Assembly: GCA_007844125.1 (NCBI GenBank)
Contig: CM017572.1
Location: forward strand, 40,528,379 to 40,592,378
Source of the DNA: Sinonovacula constricta
Taxonomy: Eukaryota; Mollusca; Bivalvia; Cardiida; Solecurtidae
DNA length: 64,000 bases
Direction of reading: 5' to 3'
Both the position numbers and the translations under genes were made by a program. This document shows positions 12,395 to 23,799 of the stretch, in pieces. Each line of letters begins with the position of its first letter. The first letter of the stretch is position 1. The notes below the pieces were generated by a model. It searched no databases. It was not told the origin of the DNA and saw only the letters and a list, made by a program, of their open reading frames with translations.

Positions 12395-12550
12395 AAGCAA
12401 CGTTCTACCAGAACCGCCGGCGCGCTGCAGTTTAGCTGGAAAATTTCCCGACATGAAAGTTCTCGCCCCAACCGGGACTCGATCCCACGCTGTGAGGGCC
12501 TAAGGAGTTCAGCAACTCTAACGGTTCGGCCATGGGCGCCCCCATGCGGG
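12395..12550 (-). mobile_element. tRNA-derived SINE, family D, minus strand
   Basis: On the minus strand a Leu/Ser-type tRNA-like head is readable: A box CATGGCCGAACCGTTAGAGT, long variable region, B box GGGATCGAGTCCCGGT. The body contains CAGAACCGCCGGCGCGCTGC on the plus strand, which recurs in weaker form at about 45.47 and 62.27 kb. Confidence 0.75.
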
Positions 12551-12559
12551 ACTATCTAA

Positions 12560-15500
12560 ATCATGCACATTTAAGATAGAAAGCAATATTGATTAGTGGT
12601 TAATGAGCATGTAAATGTATTTCAGGCAGTTGTAAGAATAATCATTGTAAAATATGATGTTTTGGAACTATTTCACGGTTTTCTTCATTTTCTTTGAAAC
12701 TCTCTGTTACTATGGTAACTGATTGCGTATTGGGACTCACAGATCCATAAACATACATCCACTAAAAGATACACAGCAATAAAAGTTTAATGCAACTACT
12801 AATCTCAACCATGTATACATTACCAATTGATAGAACAGTTCATAAACATCCCACTTTTCATTTGACATTACAGCCACGTACTCAGTTTTGATGATGCTAG
12901 ATAAAAGATCACATTGACATGGGGTTTATAATATATGTTTATACAATTTTATCGGGTACGATAGTTAGCTAGTTGTGTTTGTTGTTTGTTGTTGTTGCTA
13001 TTCTTGTTGTTGTTTTTACGAAGACAAAAAGTTGTTTTTTCGTAGCCTTTGATATCAAATTCTTCACATGTATTATTGTATTGTAATTAAACATTTGAAA
13101 AAGAATCTAAATTGAATATAAGATGCACGTGGGTTATTTATGTATGCCCTTTTTTGCTTTAGAATGTTTTGAAAGGATCGAAAAAATAGGAGTGATACTT
13201 TGGTTATATTCGTAAACACGACAAGACATGGCTTAATTAATCAGGTTAAATATTTTTCCACACAATGTGTCTGTTTACATTTGCAATCAACATTAAATTC
13301 AGTTTATGGTCGGAATCTAGGAATCACGTTCGCAAATGTTGAATAGAATTGGCAATCGTTCATGATAAAGCATGTTTAATTCTTAAACGGCAAAGTCAAT
13401 TTTACAGATATTTACTTACACAAATAGAAATTTTCGAATCGACTAGTCTGGTGATTTTAAAAAAAATCGATGGATTTTTCTGTATTTTTATTTTTTTTAT
13501 TCCAGTTCAATACTTTAAGTTTTTGTCCTTTCTTTTCTTTATTACTACTATTATTATATATGGTAAAGAAAAGATAGCGTGTGGTAAAGAAACGACAGTG
13601 TATTAGGGTGCATCTGATAGGTAAACAATTCATTGAATGTAAAACGTGTTTTTTTCCGCAAGCTCACTAATTGTGTGAATATGTGCCCGTGATTGCATGT
13701 GAGTGAGTGTGTGTGTCTTTTATTCAATGGCGAGTGAGACGATGGATGGAAGGAGAGTGATTTAGAGTGAGCAGTGTATGAAGTTTTTATGTATGTACAT
13801 TCAATGCTGTCCATTTTACTGATCACTCCGTTGTGCTATTATGCCTTTGTATATTATTCTTTAGTAATCTTCATATTGATTGGAGGAAATAAAGATGATA
13901 TATATTACAAATTAGTAACTACCCCATATATCATTACTCATGTTGTTATTAACATTATGAACACATAAGATTTTAGTAGCTACATTTATGCTTAAGAAGA
14001 TTTGAAAACTCCGCTTTGAAAATAGTAAATACTTTTCAAAATATGGTGAAACATCCGATTTTGCATCGCTACGACTAAATTAATAGATTTCTTTACCTTA
14101 TAGGTAGTGATGGCATTCTCAGCTTATCGTCTATTTACACGATATCAACCATATACAATGTTCATGACTGTACATGTATATTGTCATAAATAGCATTTTT
14201 AGGAAGGCGAAAATGCATCAGCTAGCACAGACAGAAAATGTTCAATTTTCATAAAAGGAACATTCGTTGGTATTTCCCAATTTTGTATCCACCCAACCAT
14301 AAGAAGAAAAAAAAAGTAAAATAGGAAATAAATCAATAACAACGTCGGTAGTTCAATGCCTCGAGACGTTACGCGTGACATCACCGCAAGGGCGTTACCT
14401 GCAAACCACTCATACATTTCAAACGGGAAAAAAGATGATAAGATTGGGACAAAAGGAACGGTTTGGGATAAGGGTGAAAGAGAAAAATAGAAACATGTTT
14501 ATGTTCTATATAAAGATGAATATGTTACTGCGTCATAAAGGTGCGGTTTATAAGGATGAGTAACCCCTCCAATGGTTAAATTTAATACATTAGTACTTCT
14601 AATACTTGCTCAACCTTTAATATAATTGACGTATTAATTTTGGAAATGGAACTACTGTTATAAATCGCTGTTGACGAGAAATGAAACATTCAGCATGAAG
14701 ACATAATCAGTGGCTCATTCGTTCGCATATTTTAAAAATTCACCCATCGCATTCCATTCAGAATATCCTTTACAAGTTTACCTTGAATACTATAACTAGA
14801 TGACACAATTGTGACTACTGATCAGAGACGGCAATGTACATTGCGGTAACTTAAAGCGACCTGGTCACAGTTGAACAAATTTGAAAAAGTTTTATTTTTT
14901 GCTCAAACGAAATAACTAAACCAGGGGTAGATTCAGAAAAAATGGTGTTGTTGGTTGTAGTGGTGATGGTGTGTGTGTGAGATATGAATCAAGATCCATT
15001 CAACTTTATCGCAATATATACTTGATATACATACACAGTTAGGGACCCTTACTTCGATCTAAGCAATCAACAAAGGAAAGTTACTTTAAAAGTTTAGTTT
15101 TTTTAGCTTACATGTATGTGTTTTTACAACTCTACTCTTTTGCATTGTTGGCGAGGAGGTGGGGATGCACCCCTCATCCCACCCCGCCTGGATCCAGTCC
15201 TAAACTAAGCATTAAGAGTGGATAGATGATAAAGGTCTGTCGATGTCGATGATGTGCCATCCCTCACAATGTCTATAAGCATATCGCTACCCGCTTCAAA
15301 TCACCGGTTTTCTGTAAGGGAAAGTACATGGATTTTATCTAGGTTATTGAAAAGAAAATTCGGGTTTTACACCGACTAACAACATCTAAATAAAGGACAC
15401 ATGCACAACGAAGCACTACCATACCGTAGTTTTCCACACATGCATTCATTTGGTAATTTCTACCACAACTTGTTTTAAACGAAGCAACATCTATTTTACT

Positions 15501-15570
15501 GAGCATATTCTTTTTTATACCTTTAAATTCGTTGAAAAGGACGTTCAGAGCAAACCCCCGCTACAAAAGT
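12560..15570. other. No gene seen
   Basis: Three kb of AT-rich sequence. Open frames at 13349-13606, 13554-13826 and 14199-14563 are composed of low-complexity Phe/Ile/Ser or Tyr runs and are not supported as exons. Confidence 0.5.
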
Positions 15571-15576
15571 TGACAT

Positions 15577-15834
15577 CATGCGAGGTTACAACGGGACACT
15601 TGATTAGTTTCGCTCACGTACAAAGCTCCGATGCAGTAATGTTCCGTGGTATTGTTACTTAAGCTGTATTCATAGATTGAAGAGTTTTCATTGTGTGACT
15701 TAAAATCCCACGTTTTTGGACTGTGTCGCATGAGAAAGCTTGATTTCGGAAGCATACAGGATTGACCCTGCATGACCTTGACTACTCGCGGTCTGTTATT
15801 CATGCCTGGGAAGAAGTAGTGCGTGTACAGAACA
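15577..15834 (+). repeat. Dispersed repeat S, copy 1
   Basis: Roughly 230 bases match 20178-20405 at high identity, including CACGTACAAAGCTCCGATGC, CACGTTTTTGGACTGTGTC and GACTACTCGCGGTCTGTTAT. The first 35 bases instead match 19015-19050. Family unknown. Confidence 0.8.
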
Positions 15835-17170
15835 CATATGTATGTCTAACTAGACTAGGCGCCGCATGCTTCACATTAACATTATTATTGTTGTATGTTT
15901 AAACTGGAAGTTCATTATATTGTGTAATTCAGATATATATGAAATACAGATTTATAAATGAACAGTGCCGCGTACGAATATCACTCATTTACTAGAAGAA
16001 ATGGGAAGGGAACTCCTATTAGAACGAGTGTTCCACTGACTATGCATTATTTCCTAGGCCAAGATATTGTCGATATCACGAGCTGGGTCTCACCGTCAGC
16101 TGCTGCTATGAACCATGTTATGTAATGACAGAAGTCATTCGTTTCATCTCAGCACCTCAGTATTAAGCTACCGCACGCTTTCAGAAAGGAATGGTGCTCT
16201 CGTGATCTTTAGATTCAGATCACAGGTGTGCAGCTTGTAGCAGTGAATTTCAAACTCAGTTGATTTAGGTCAAATCTGGTAGCATGCCTGAACATTTATT
16301 TAAGACCTTACTTAAGTCAAAATGCAAAATCGTATAAATTATTGAATGTTTAATAAAATGGTTTATATTACCAGATGCCAGTGACCCAGTGATGTAAATG
16401 TTGTCCCAAATGAATAATCTATATTTATTTAGAATAAGTGTTTATTTGCAGCAGCAGGCAATCCTGCGTTCCCATTTCCAGTGCGTTGTACATGTTATTT
16501 ACTACGGAATAAGTTTGGCTATTGTTTGCACACCTGTTATTGCTTACAGGTGTAAAACGTACACCGCCGAAACAGCGCTTCTGGGCGCTTTGATTTAAGA
16601 AGATAGAACCGGTGCTGAGAATTCGCTTCGTCGTAGATGCCTATTTTTTAGCAAAAATCTTAATCGTGCTTTAAAGGAGTGAACATTTCATGAAAGAGCG
16701 ATTTATTTCACGAATAGTTCCTTATAACAAAATTGAGGAAATGTTAAAAATCTAATTACTTAGAATTAACTACGACCATACAAGGAAATGATGCTCAAAT
16801 ACCCCAAACAAAGGATACTATAATGTTATATGAATCAGATACAAGCAAACTGTCGGATGCAAAGTTTAAATACCCCTGAACATCATTAGTACGAGGCTAC
16901 AATCTAGTACGGTTTCGCATTCACCATGTGCAAATCTTTGTATTGTTGGGTAAACTGCTGGCCTCGTTTTTTTAATATAATTAAAAAAATGGATCACGTA
17001 CTCGTGAAAAGACCTTGGATTAGGGCAACCAGGACTAAAAGATCGTGTCTCTCTAATAAAAGTAACTGGTTCGAAATAGGACGGTGTCAAGTTGCAACCA
17101 ACTCGTAAATGCTTGGCAATTGTTGAATAATATTTACATATTTATTCATCCAGATTAGACGACCCTTGAT
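15835..17170. other. No gene seen
   Basis: Unique-looking sequence separating the two parts of repeat S copy 1. No exon is supported; the open frames at 16398 and 16866-17108 overlap each other and show no splice context. Confidence 0.45.
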
Positions 17171-17179
17171 AGATGTCTA

Positions 17180-17197
17180 CCCCCCCCCCCCCCCCCA
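17180..17197. repeat. Poly-C tract
   Basis: An uninterrupted run of about 17 C residues; a likely site of length error in sequencing. Confidence 0.95.
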
Positions 17198-17474
17198 ACA
17201 CCTTCTCAGCTAGCCACTGGCGTATAGAAAAGTATTGTTCGGCATCTTTTTGTGTTTAAGGCCGTATCCGACAGTTTGCTTAAAGTAAATAACATTAACA
17301 CAAACCTTACTCTTATTTTGAGGAGTCACGGTATAATTTCCGCAAAAAAATACATGCAAGCTTAAGTTTAAGCTAAATTATTCATGAACTCGTATAAATG
17401 TAAACTTGCCCTATTCGGTTTGAGAAACTCTTTTTGTATATGGATTTACCTATTCGCCTCTCAGCATGGTCTTT

Positions 17475-17528
17475 TTTATTTTCCTATGTGAGATGTCTAT
17501 ATGATGGTATCTCACATAGGAAAATAAA
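17475..17528. repeat. 20-bp perfect inverted repeat with 14-nt loop
   Basis: Arms 17475-17494 and 17509-17528 (core TTTTCCTATGTGAGAT and its complement ATCTCACATAGGAAAA) are fully complementary. The arms are shorter than usual for an animal pre-microRNA; it could be a hairpin terminator-like remnant or MITE core. Confidence 0.9.
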
Positions 17529-17879
17529 TGTTTTATCCCATTAGGTTTTTTCTAAAGATCGCCTGTGGGTACACCTTTGGACTATTTTGCAAACAAATTT
17601 GAATTACTGTTTATTCCGTTTAATTGCATAGATCCTGTCCCGGATAAAGTCCCCGGAATTTTACATCTTATTGCTCCTGTATATTCTTTTAGCTGACACT
17701 AATATAATTCAATGAACTCTTTTTGTATATTTGTGTTGAGTTGACACATGCATCGTAAAATTACTGCATGCAATTTTGTCTGGACGTTCTAAACTAGCTG
17801 ATTTTAACCATAAAAAAAACTATAACTAGCTATAAAAATAAATCTAACGCCGTCGGTGTAGGTTCAGCGTAGGGTTGAA

Positions 17880-18585
17880 CATGTGCTCTCCCGTACCTGG
17901 ACTCTGCACATGTGCTCTCCCGTACTTGGACTCTGTACATGTGCTCTCCCGTACCTGGACTCTGTACATGTGCCCTCCCGTACCTGGGCTCTGTACATGT
18001 GCTCTCCCGTACCTGGACTCTGTACCTGTGCTCTCCCGTACCTGGACTCTGTACATGTGCTCTCCCGTACCTGGACTCTGCACATGTGCTCTCCCGTACC
18101 TGGACTCTGTACATGTGCTCTCCCGTACCTGGACTCTGCACATGTGCTCTCCCGTACTTTGACTCTGTACATGTGCGCTCCCGTATCTGGACTCTGTACA
18201 TGTGCCCTCCCGTACCTGGACTCTGTACATGTGCTCTCCCGTACCTAGACTCTGTACACGTGCTCTCTCGTACCTGGACTCTGTACATGTGCTCTCCCGT
18301 ACCTGGACACTGTACATGTGCTCTCCCGTACCTGGACACTGTACACGTGCTCTCTCGTACCTGGACTCTGTACATGTGCTCTCCCGTACCTGGACACTGT
18401 ACATGTGCTCTCCCGTACCTGGACTCTGCGCATGTGCTCTCCCGTACCTGGACTCTGTACATGTGCTCTCCCGTACCTGGACTCTGTACATGTGCTCCGT
18501 ACCTGGACTCTGTACATGTGCTCTCCCGTACCTGGACTCTGCATATGTGCTCTCCCGTGTGCTCTCCCGTACCCGGACACTGTGC
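17880..18585. repeat. 29-bp minisatellite, about 24 copies
   Basis: Unit ATGTGCTCTCCCGTACCTGG plus ACTCTGTAC, head to tail with a few point variants and one 3-4 base deletion near 18496. GC-rich compared with its surroundings. Because 29 is not a multiple of three, the array is open in all three frames, and the unit has no stop on either strand; long open frames here are artefacts. Confidence 0.97.
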
Positions 18586-18600
18586 TTTACCTCATATGAG

Positions 18601-18806
18601 TTGCGCCCTTGGCCGAGTGGTTAGAGTCGCTGACTTGTAACTCCTCAGCCTTTCACCAGCTGGGTTCGAGTCCCAGTCGGGTCGAAAACTTTCATATGGG
18701 TCGGTTTTCTAGCTACCCTGCGGTGCGCAGGCGGTACTACCCAGGCATAAGTCTAGGGTCTTCCTCCGCCAATAATTAGCTGGACGTCGCCGATATGACT
18801 ACCATG
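18601..18806 (+). mobile_element. tRNA-derived SINE, family C, abutting the 29-bp array
   Basis: Leu/Ser-type tRNA-like head (A box TTGGCCGAGTGGTTAGAGTC, long variable loop, B box GGGTTCGAGTCC) then a body with CCCTGCGGTGCGCAGGCGGT and AATTAGCTGGACGTCGCCG. Body-only relatives lie at 29.15 and 44.35 kb. The extension past the tRNA part argues against a real tRNA gene. Confidence 0.8.
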
Positions 18807-19014
18807 TCATCAAAAATATCACAGCTTGAATAAACATACACTTTTACAAGGAAATTGGTACAGAAACACGCAGAGCTAAGATGATACTTTTTAAGATTTT
18901 TGCTGAACATATAAATGCCTGAACAAAAAGAAACCAGAGGTATGTCAAAGGTATATTTCCTCAAGTTTATGTGCATGTTTAGGATATGGCAAATGGTCCC
19001 TTTCCCAGATGATA

Positions 19015-19050
19015 TCCATGCGAGGTCACAACTGGACGCTTGATTAGTTA
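19015..19050 (+). repeat. Head fragment of repeat S (copy 2)
   Basis: CATGCGAGGTCACAACTGGA and CTTGATTAGTT match the start of copy 1 at 15575-15610. The rest of this copy resumes at about 20178. Confidence 0.6.
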
Positions 19051-19236
19051 ATTATACACAGGTGTGTCATGGAGGAAGGAATCGTAAAACAATTAATCAT
19101 ACTTGATGCACATGGGCTTACTGCACTGCCATTGGTCAGTAATGTTCTAATCCCCGCCCCTTTTCTCATGCCATTGCAGTCTGAAACTGTGCACAGCCGG
19201 ATAGACACACGCCCACTACCTTCCCATAACCCATTA

Positions 19237-19857
19237 GGCCCATATTCCACGTCTCCGGATCAGTATCAGTATCCGAATTGCGTATCCGGATAAAAAATGG
19301 AACAAGTTAAATAACGATGGGGCTATTCTTGTCGTCCGTATCAGTATCCGGATAAATTACGTCCGTAAACAGCGGGCGTATAGAATCGCCCAGTGAGCCA
19401 TTTTATCCGTATGCGGATGACATACGGACGACATTTAGCAATATGAAGGGCAAGCTAACATCCACGAAAACTACAGAAAAAATAATTGAAATGGTCAGGG
19501 AGTACCCGGAACTCTATTACCAAAGAAGTGCCACATATAGAGATGCAGATGTCACCGGGAATATTTGGAAAAATAATGCAAAGGCTCTGAAAGAAAATGT
19601 TTAGGGCATTTTTATATTCCTTGTATTATTATATTATATTCCGTTCGTACAAGGTGGAGAAGTCTCCGGGACAATTAGGTTAATAAAAAACGTTGATATT
19701 TTTCCTCAACTAACATGTTTTCTTTTCAAAATACGTTCACAAAAGAAAGATACGCGTTACGTATACAGACACCAGGAATAGGGTCTCCGCATTGAAATCT
19801 TCCGGATACGGATGCATACGGATCCTGATCCGGATACTGAAACGTGGAATAGCGGCC
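19237..19857 (+). mobile_element. PIF/Harbinger-like DNA transposon remnant (about 620 bp)
   Basis: Terminal inverted repeats pair GGCCCATATTCCACGT at the left with ACGTGGAATAGCGGCC at the right, flanked by TTA and TAA. Subterminal regions at both ends are packed with TCCGGAT / ATCCGGA motifs in both orientations, as expected of transposase-binding sites. The interior holds a short MADF-like ORF. Ends beginning GG and a 3-bp T(A/T)A flank fit the PIF/Harbinger superfamily, whose second protein is often Myb/MADF-like; the assignment is inference. Confidence 0.7.
19443..19604 (+). pseudogene. Truncated MADF-like domain ORF inside the transposon
   Basis: A 53-codon frame from ATG 19443 to TAG 19602-19604. 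Its centre, EKIIEMVREYPELYYQRSAT followed by a TYRD...NIWKNNAK pattern, matches the first two helices of MADF/trihelix DNA-binding domains (L-I-x-x-V-x-x-x-P-x-L-Y ... W-x-x-I-A). The third helix is missing before the stop, so it is a remnant or a spliced first exon. It lies between the inverted repeats of the element, so it belongs to the transposon and not to a host gene. Confidence 0.65.
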
Positions 19858-20177
19858 TAATCTCCCAGTATGATCACAGTGACATCCAGAGAAAGCCACA
19901 TTCCAATTTTAATGCTTTTAAAAAGGGTCCGGCGCATCAAACAGGCTGTTGTTTTTCAAATGGACAATAAAAACCTTAACTTTCCTTGATTATGTATTTG
20001 TATGTAACTTTATAAGCACACACTGCATGCTAGTTACATGCGAAATGTCTCTATAGGCTTTGTAATTTTTGATAAATAAGTCGATGTTGTTGCTTTAGCT
20101 TTTGACGCTTAAAGTTGTGCAGCTTCGTTTAAAATGTCCCCGCACCACCCCCGCCCAAAAAGAAATGTTGGAACACT

Positions 20178-20450
20178 TGCTCACGTACAAAGCTCCAATG
20201 CAATAATGTTCCGTGGTATTGTTTCTTGTTACTGTATTCATTGATTGAAAACGAGAGATTTCATTTTGTGACTTAAAATTCCACGTTTTTGGACTGTGTC
20301 TTATGAGAAAGCTTGATTTCGGAGGCACACAGGATTGACCCTGCATGACCTTGACTACTCGCGGTCTGTTATTTATGCCTTGGAATAAGTAGTGCGTGTA
20401 CAGATCGTTTGCTTAAAGTAAATAACATTAAGAAAAACCTTACTCCTTGT
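20178..20450 (+). repeat. Dispersed repeat S, copy 2
   Basis: Matches 15608-15834 through GCGGTCTGTTATTTATGCCT, then directly continues into GTTTGCTTAAAGTAAATAAC, which in the other copy sits 1.4 kb away at about 17273-17320. Confidence 0.8.
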
Positions 20451-22375
20451 AAATCAAAGCCGATATGATGAATTTGCATCTTTAAATTTTTACAAATAAC
20501 ATAAGATTGGAAAAACTATTGAAAATATAGCCTTGACCTAAATGCAGGATTACAATTTGCATTTTTTTGTCAAAATGTCATTTAACCTGTTAAACGAAAC
20601 CATCAGTATTCGTGGAAAATGCATGTCAAACACTACTGTGCAATAAGGATAGTTGGCAGTCAAACAAACAACGTGTATTGGTTTAAAACACATTGGTCGT
20701 TAAATAGCTTCTGTGCAGCAAAGCCTGTCATTTCGTCTATTGGCACAGTGAGAGGTCTCGAGCGTAATAATATCGATCCATTTTATAATAAAGAAATACT
20801 TCTCTATTGATTGCATATTTTAAACGCTGATTTTTACACCTCTATTTTGAGTGCCACGAAAGAAAGCTACGAAGTGGAAATCCCATTTGACGTCGTTTCT
20901 ATTTTATGTGTCATAAAGTGTTGACATATAAAGGAGCTTTATTCATGGTACGTTTGCATATGTAATGCTATAAATGGCGCTATACTAAACAACTTTAGAA
21001 AACATTAAAAGGACATATTTAAATAAGGAACACTCTAGAGTTACACCGAATCTATTAAAACCGATCGATTGCCTATCCTCGGTGTTGTCCCTTAGATGTC
21101 AAGCACCTGTCCGTCCGAGACTAAGCCGATGAATAATACATCAGGTTCTTCAATGTCCTAGTAATGAGACCATTTGACTGCATTCACTTTAAATACAAGA
21201 AAAGTCGTTGATGCGAAGCAATAAAGGCGACGCAGAAAGTGGGAGAGGTAAACAGTCATAGTTGTAAAGTAATGGTTTTTATTTGAAAGTTTTCAGTATA
21301 CTATAAATTTGAGAAAAAGTACCGAGACCATGGATTGGTTTAAAACAAAATAAAAAGCAAAACCCGACACCATTTAATAGGTTTTTCAAAATGTCACATA
21401 CGTAGAAAAAAAGATGCAAAATTATTGTATTAACTATAAAAATAAAGTGTACAAGCAGAAAATGCACATATGGAGTTGCCTCACATTACACAAACAATTA
21501 GTGTTCATATAGTATTTTTCTGAGGTATTTTGAAAGATACAGACATACAAAAATAAATATAAAAGTAAATAAATAACATAATAAGGACGCTATTTACCGC
21601 ATTCGGACTACTACTATTTTATCTGGTAAGGTCCGAAAAACAAAATTTCACCATGTGCAATTTTCATCGAGCATTTTATATAAAAGCGTCGCGATCCAGC
21701 GCGTCGTCAACAACACGTGTGGATACATTTGAAGAATCTGAGGAAAGATATTTTAAATGCAACGTATTTGAAACAAGCTGGCCAACACTAAATTATTCAA
21801 GTTGAAAAATGGTAATTTAGCTTAAAGGTTACAGGCAAGCGTACATGTATACGCATGGCAAATGACGTCACACGATTCAAACATCATATTTTTTAAATGA
21901 TTGCGTCACTATTGTACCAAATCAGTGTGTTTTTATTACTGATGTATATGGGTATTTTTGCGTAGTTTGTAACTTTACTAGGGGACTAAGTTTTAAATAG
22001 ATATAAAAGTTGAACAACGTTGCAGCGCTTTAATTCAAATGCTACTTTAATAACAACTGATGAAGAAGATAATGTATAATATATGAAAAATAAAACGTTT
22101 AAGTTACATAAACATTTCCGAGAATAACCACACAATACATGCATTTTTGTCGGCAGAAATAAAATATATCCAACTAAAATAAAAACAAAATATCTGGCTA
22201 CAATAGCATCGGTGTTTTAATTGATATTTCATTATCATTTTTTTTATTATCTCAATTTGGGTTGAATTACTATGAGCAGTTTAAAGGCAGACTGTAAAAA
22301 AATGCAAATAGTTTCCATATATGGATGTGTGATATCTGGTTAACCAGTAAACCACTGCAAGCAGATACAGCGAAC
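20450..22375. other. No gene seen
   Basis: AT-rich sequence without a supported exon. A TATATAAAAG box at 21674-21683 has no associated gene downstream that I can see. Confidence 0.45.
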
Positions 22376-22377
22376 AA

Positions 22378-22645
22378 ACCGGACCTGGTGGCGCAACGCT
22401 GGAACGTTGGTTCCAGGTTCGCGAGGTCCCAGGTCCGATTCCGGACCGCGGCCTAGCAAAGGCGTTGAAATGGTAGTGGTATAGCTCCCTTGACAAGCAT
22501 ATATAAGGGTAGTTCCACGACTGTTTGACCCGGTGCCAGGATAATATGACCGGCATGTTGTACGTAGTGAAGGCAGCACTATATCTGCTTCAAGGGGACA
22601 TCGTCTCCGGATAACTACTGTTGTTAGGACGATAAACCCAATAAA
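22378..22645 (+). mobile_element. SINE family B copy with tRNA-like head
   Basis: Begins GGACCTGGTGGCGCAACG, has a decayed B box (CCAGGTCCGATTCCGG), then the body (AATGGTAGTGGTATAGCTCC, GTAGTTCCACGACTG) and terminus GGACGATAAACCCAATAAA. Confidence 0.87.
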
Positions 22646-22766
22646 ACAATAAAACAAAAGATAGACCATATCGACAATACACATTTTAAAAAAGAATTGT
22701 TTACTATACATATAACTATTTGTGTAGCATTTCAAAAGAATACAACAACATTAGAATTCCAGACTA

Positions 22767-22895
22767 ACCAAAATAAATAAATAAATAAATTATAGATAAA
22801 CATATCAAATAAAAACAACAACAACAAAAAACAACAACAAACAAACAAAGCAAACAAACAAGCAAAAATATTCTTAATAAATAAATAAATAAAGC
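22767..22895. repeat. AAAT/AAC low-complexity tract
   Basis: Runs of AAAT, AAC and AAAC repeats; simple sequence only. Confidence 0.85.
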
Positions 22896-23559
22896 GTTGC
22901 TATTGTTTTTTCTCTCTCGATTCTGCGTTTTTTTTTCATAAAACGTAAAAGTAAATTTAAATGTCATTGGCCATTTTTTTATTTAACAGCAACATTTTCT
23001 TGTCATAACGAGAATGAGAAATAAATTTACAGTAACATCTAACAGGATAACGGTATTCTGGAATCGTGATTCAAATGTGTATATTTATGTATTTGTATAG
23101 TCACCGAGTTTAAGACCTTTCCACATAATGGAAATAAAGACATTGGCGGGAGTATAGACATAAGGTCTACCAATTTACACTAGGTACATATTGTGTGTCT
23201 ATAATTTTCCCTATAAACTGAAAACGTACGGTCACGTTAATAAAACTATTTTTTTATAAACACATGTTAATATTTCAAATTAGAATTAATTAATTATAGT
23301 ATCCCAAATACAACAGATAGAACTGCATGGATTCTACGATTTTAATGAATTTTTAATTATCTTATCACAGAAGGATATCATAAGACCTTAGCAAAATGAC
23401 GTTTTATTTAAAATATACTGCCTATTTCTCATTAATATAGAGTTCTTCATGATTTTAAAATCTGTGTTTTGTCGATAATGATATGTATTTATGTGTTGTT
23501 TGTGTGATTTTCATAATCGTTAAGTAATTGTTAGGTCGGTGCTAATTTGTCTCAAATCA

Positions 23560-23795
23560 AAATACTCCTCTCTCTCTCTCTGTCTCTCTCTTTCTCTCTC
23601 CCTCTTTCTCCCCCTTTTACCTTCACTTTCTCTCCCTCTTCCTTTCTCTTCCGCCCTCTCTCCATCTCACTCTCTCTCTCTCTCCCGTCCCCTCTCCCCC
23701 TCTCTTTCTCCCCCTTTCCATCTCATTCTGCCTCACTCTCTCCGTGTCTCTCCTCTCTCTCTTTCTCTCTCATTCTTATTCTCCCTCTTACTGTT
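23560..23795. repeat. Pyrimidine (CT)-rich low-complexity tract
   Basis: About 235 bases almost entirely C and T with many CTCT runs; it produces Ser/Leu/Pro-rich open frames of no coding value. Confidence 0.95.
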
Positions 23796-23799
23796 GGTA

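Noticed and set aside
17830..18640. Several 93-242-codon open frames on both strands
   Set aside because: They are produced by the 29-bp minisatellite, which has no stop codon in any frame.
21674..21683. TATATAAAAG as a promoter
   Set aside because: No exon or transcript start can be tied to it, and AT-rich DNA makes such boxes common.
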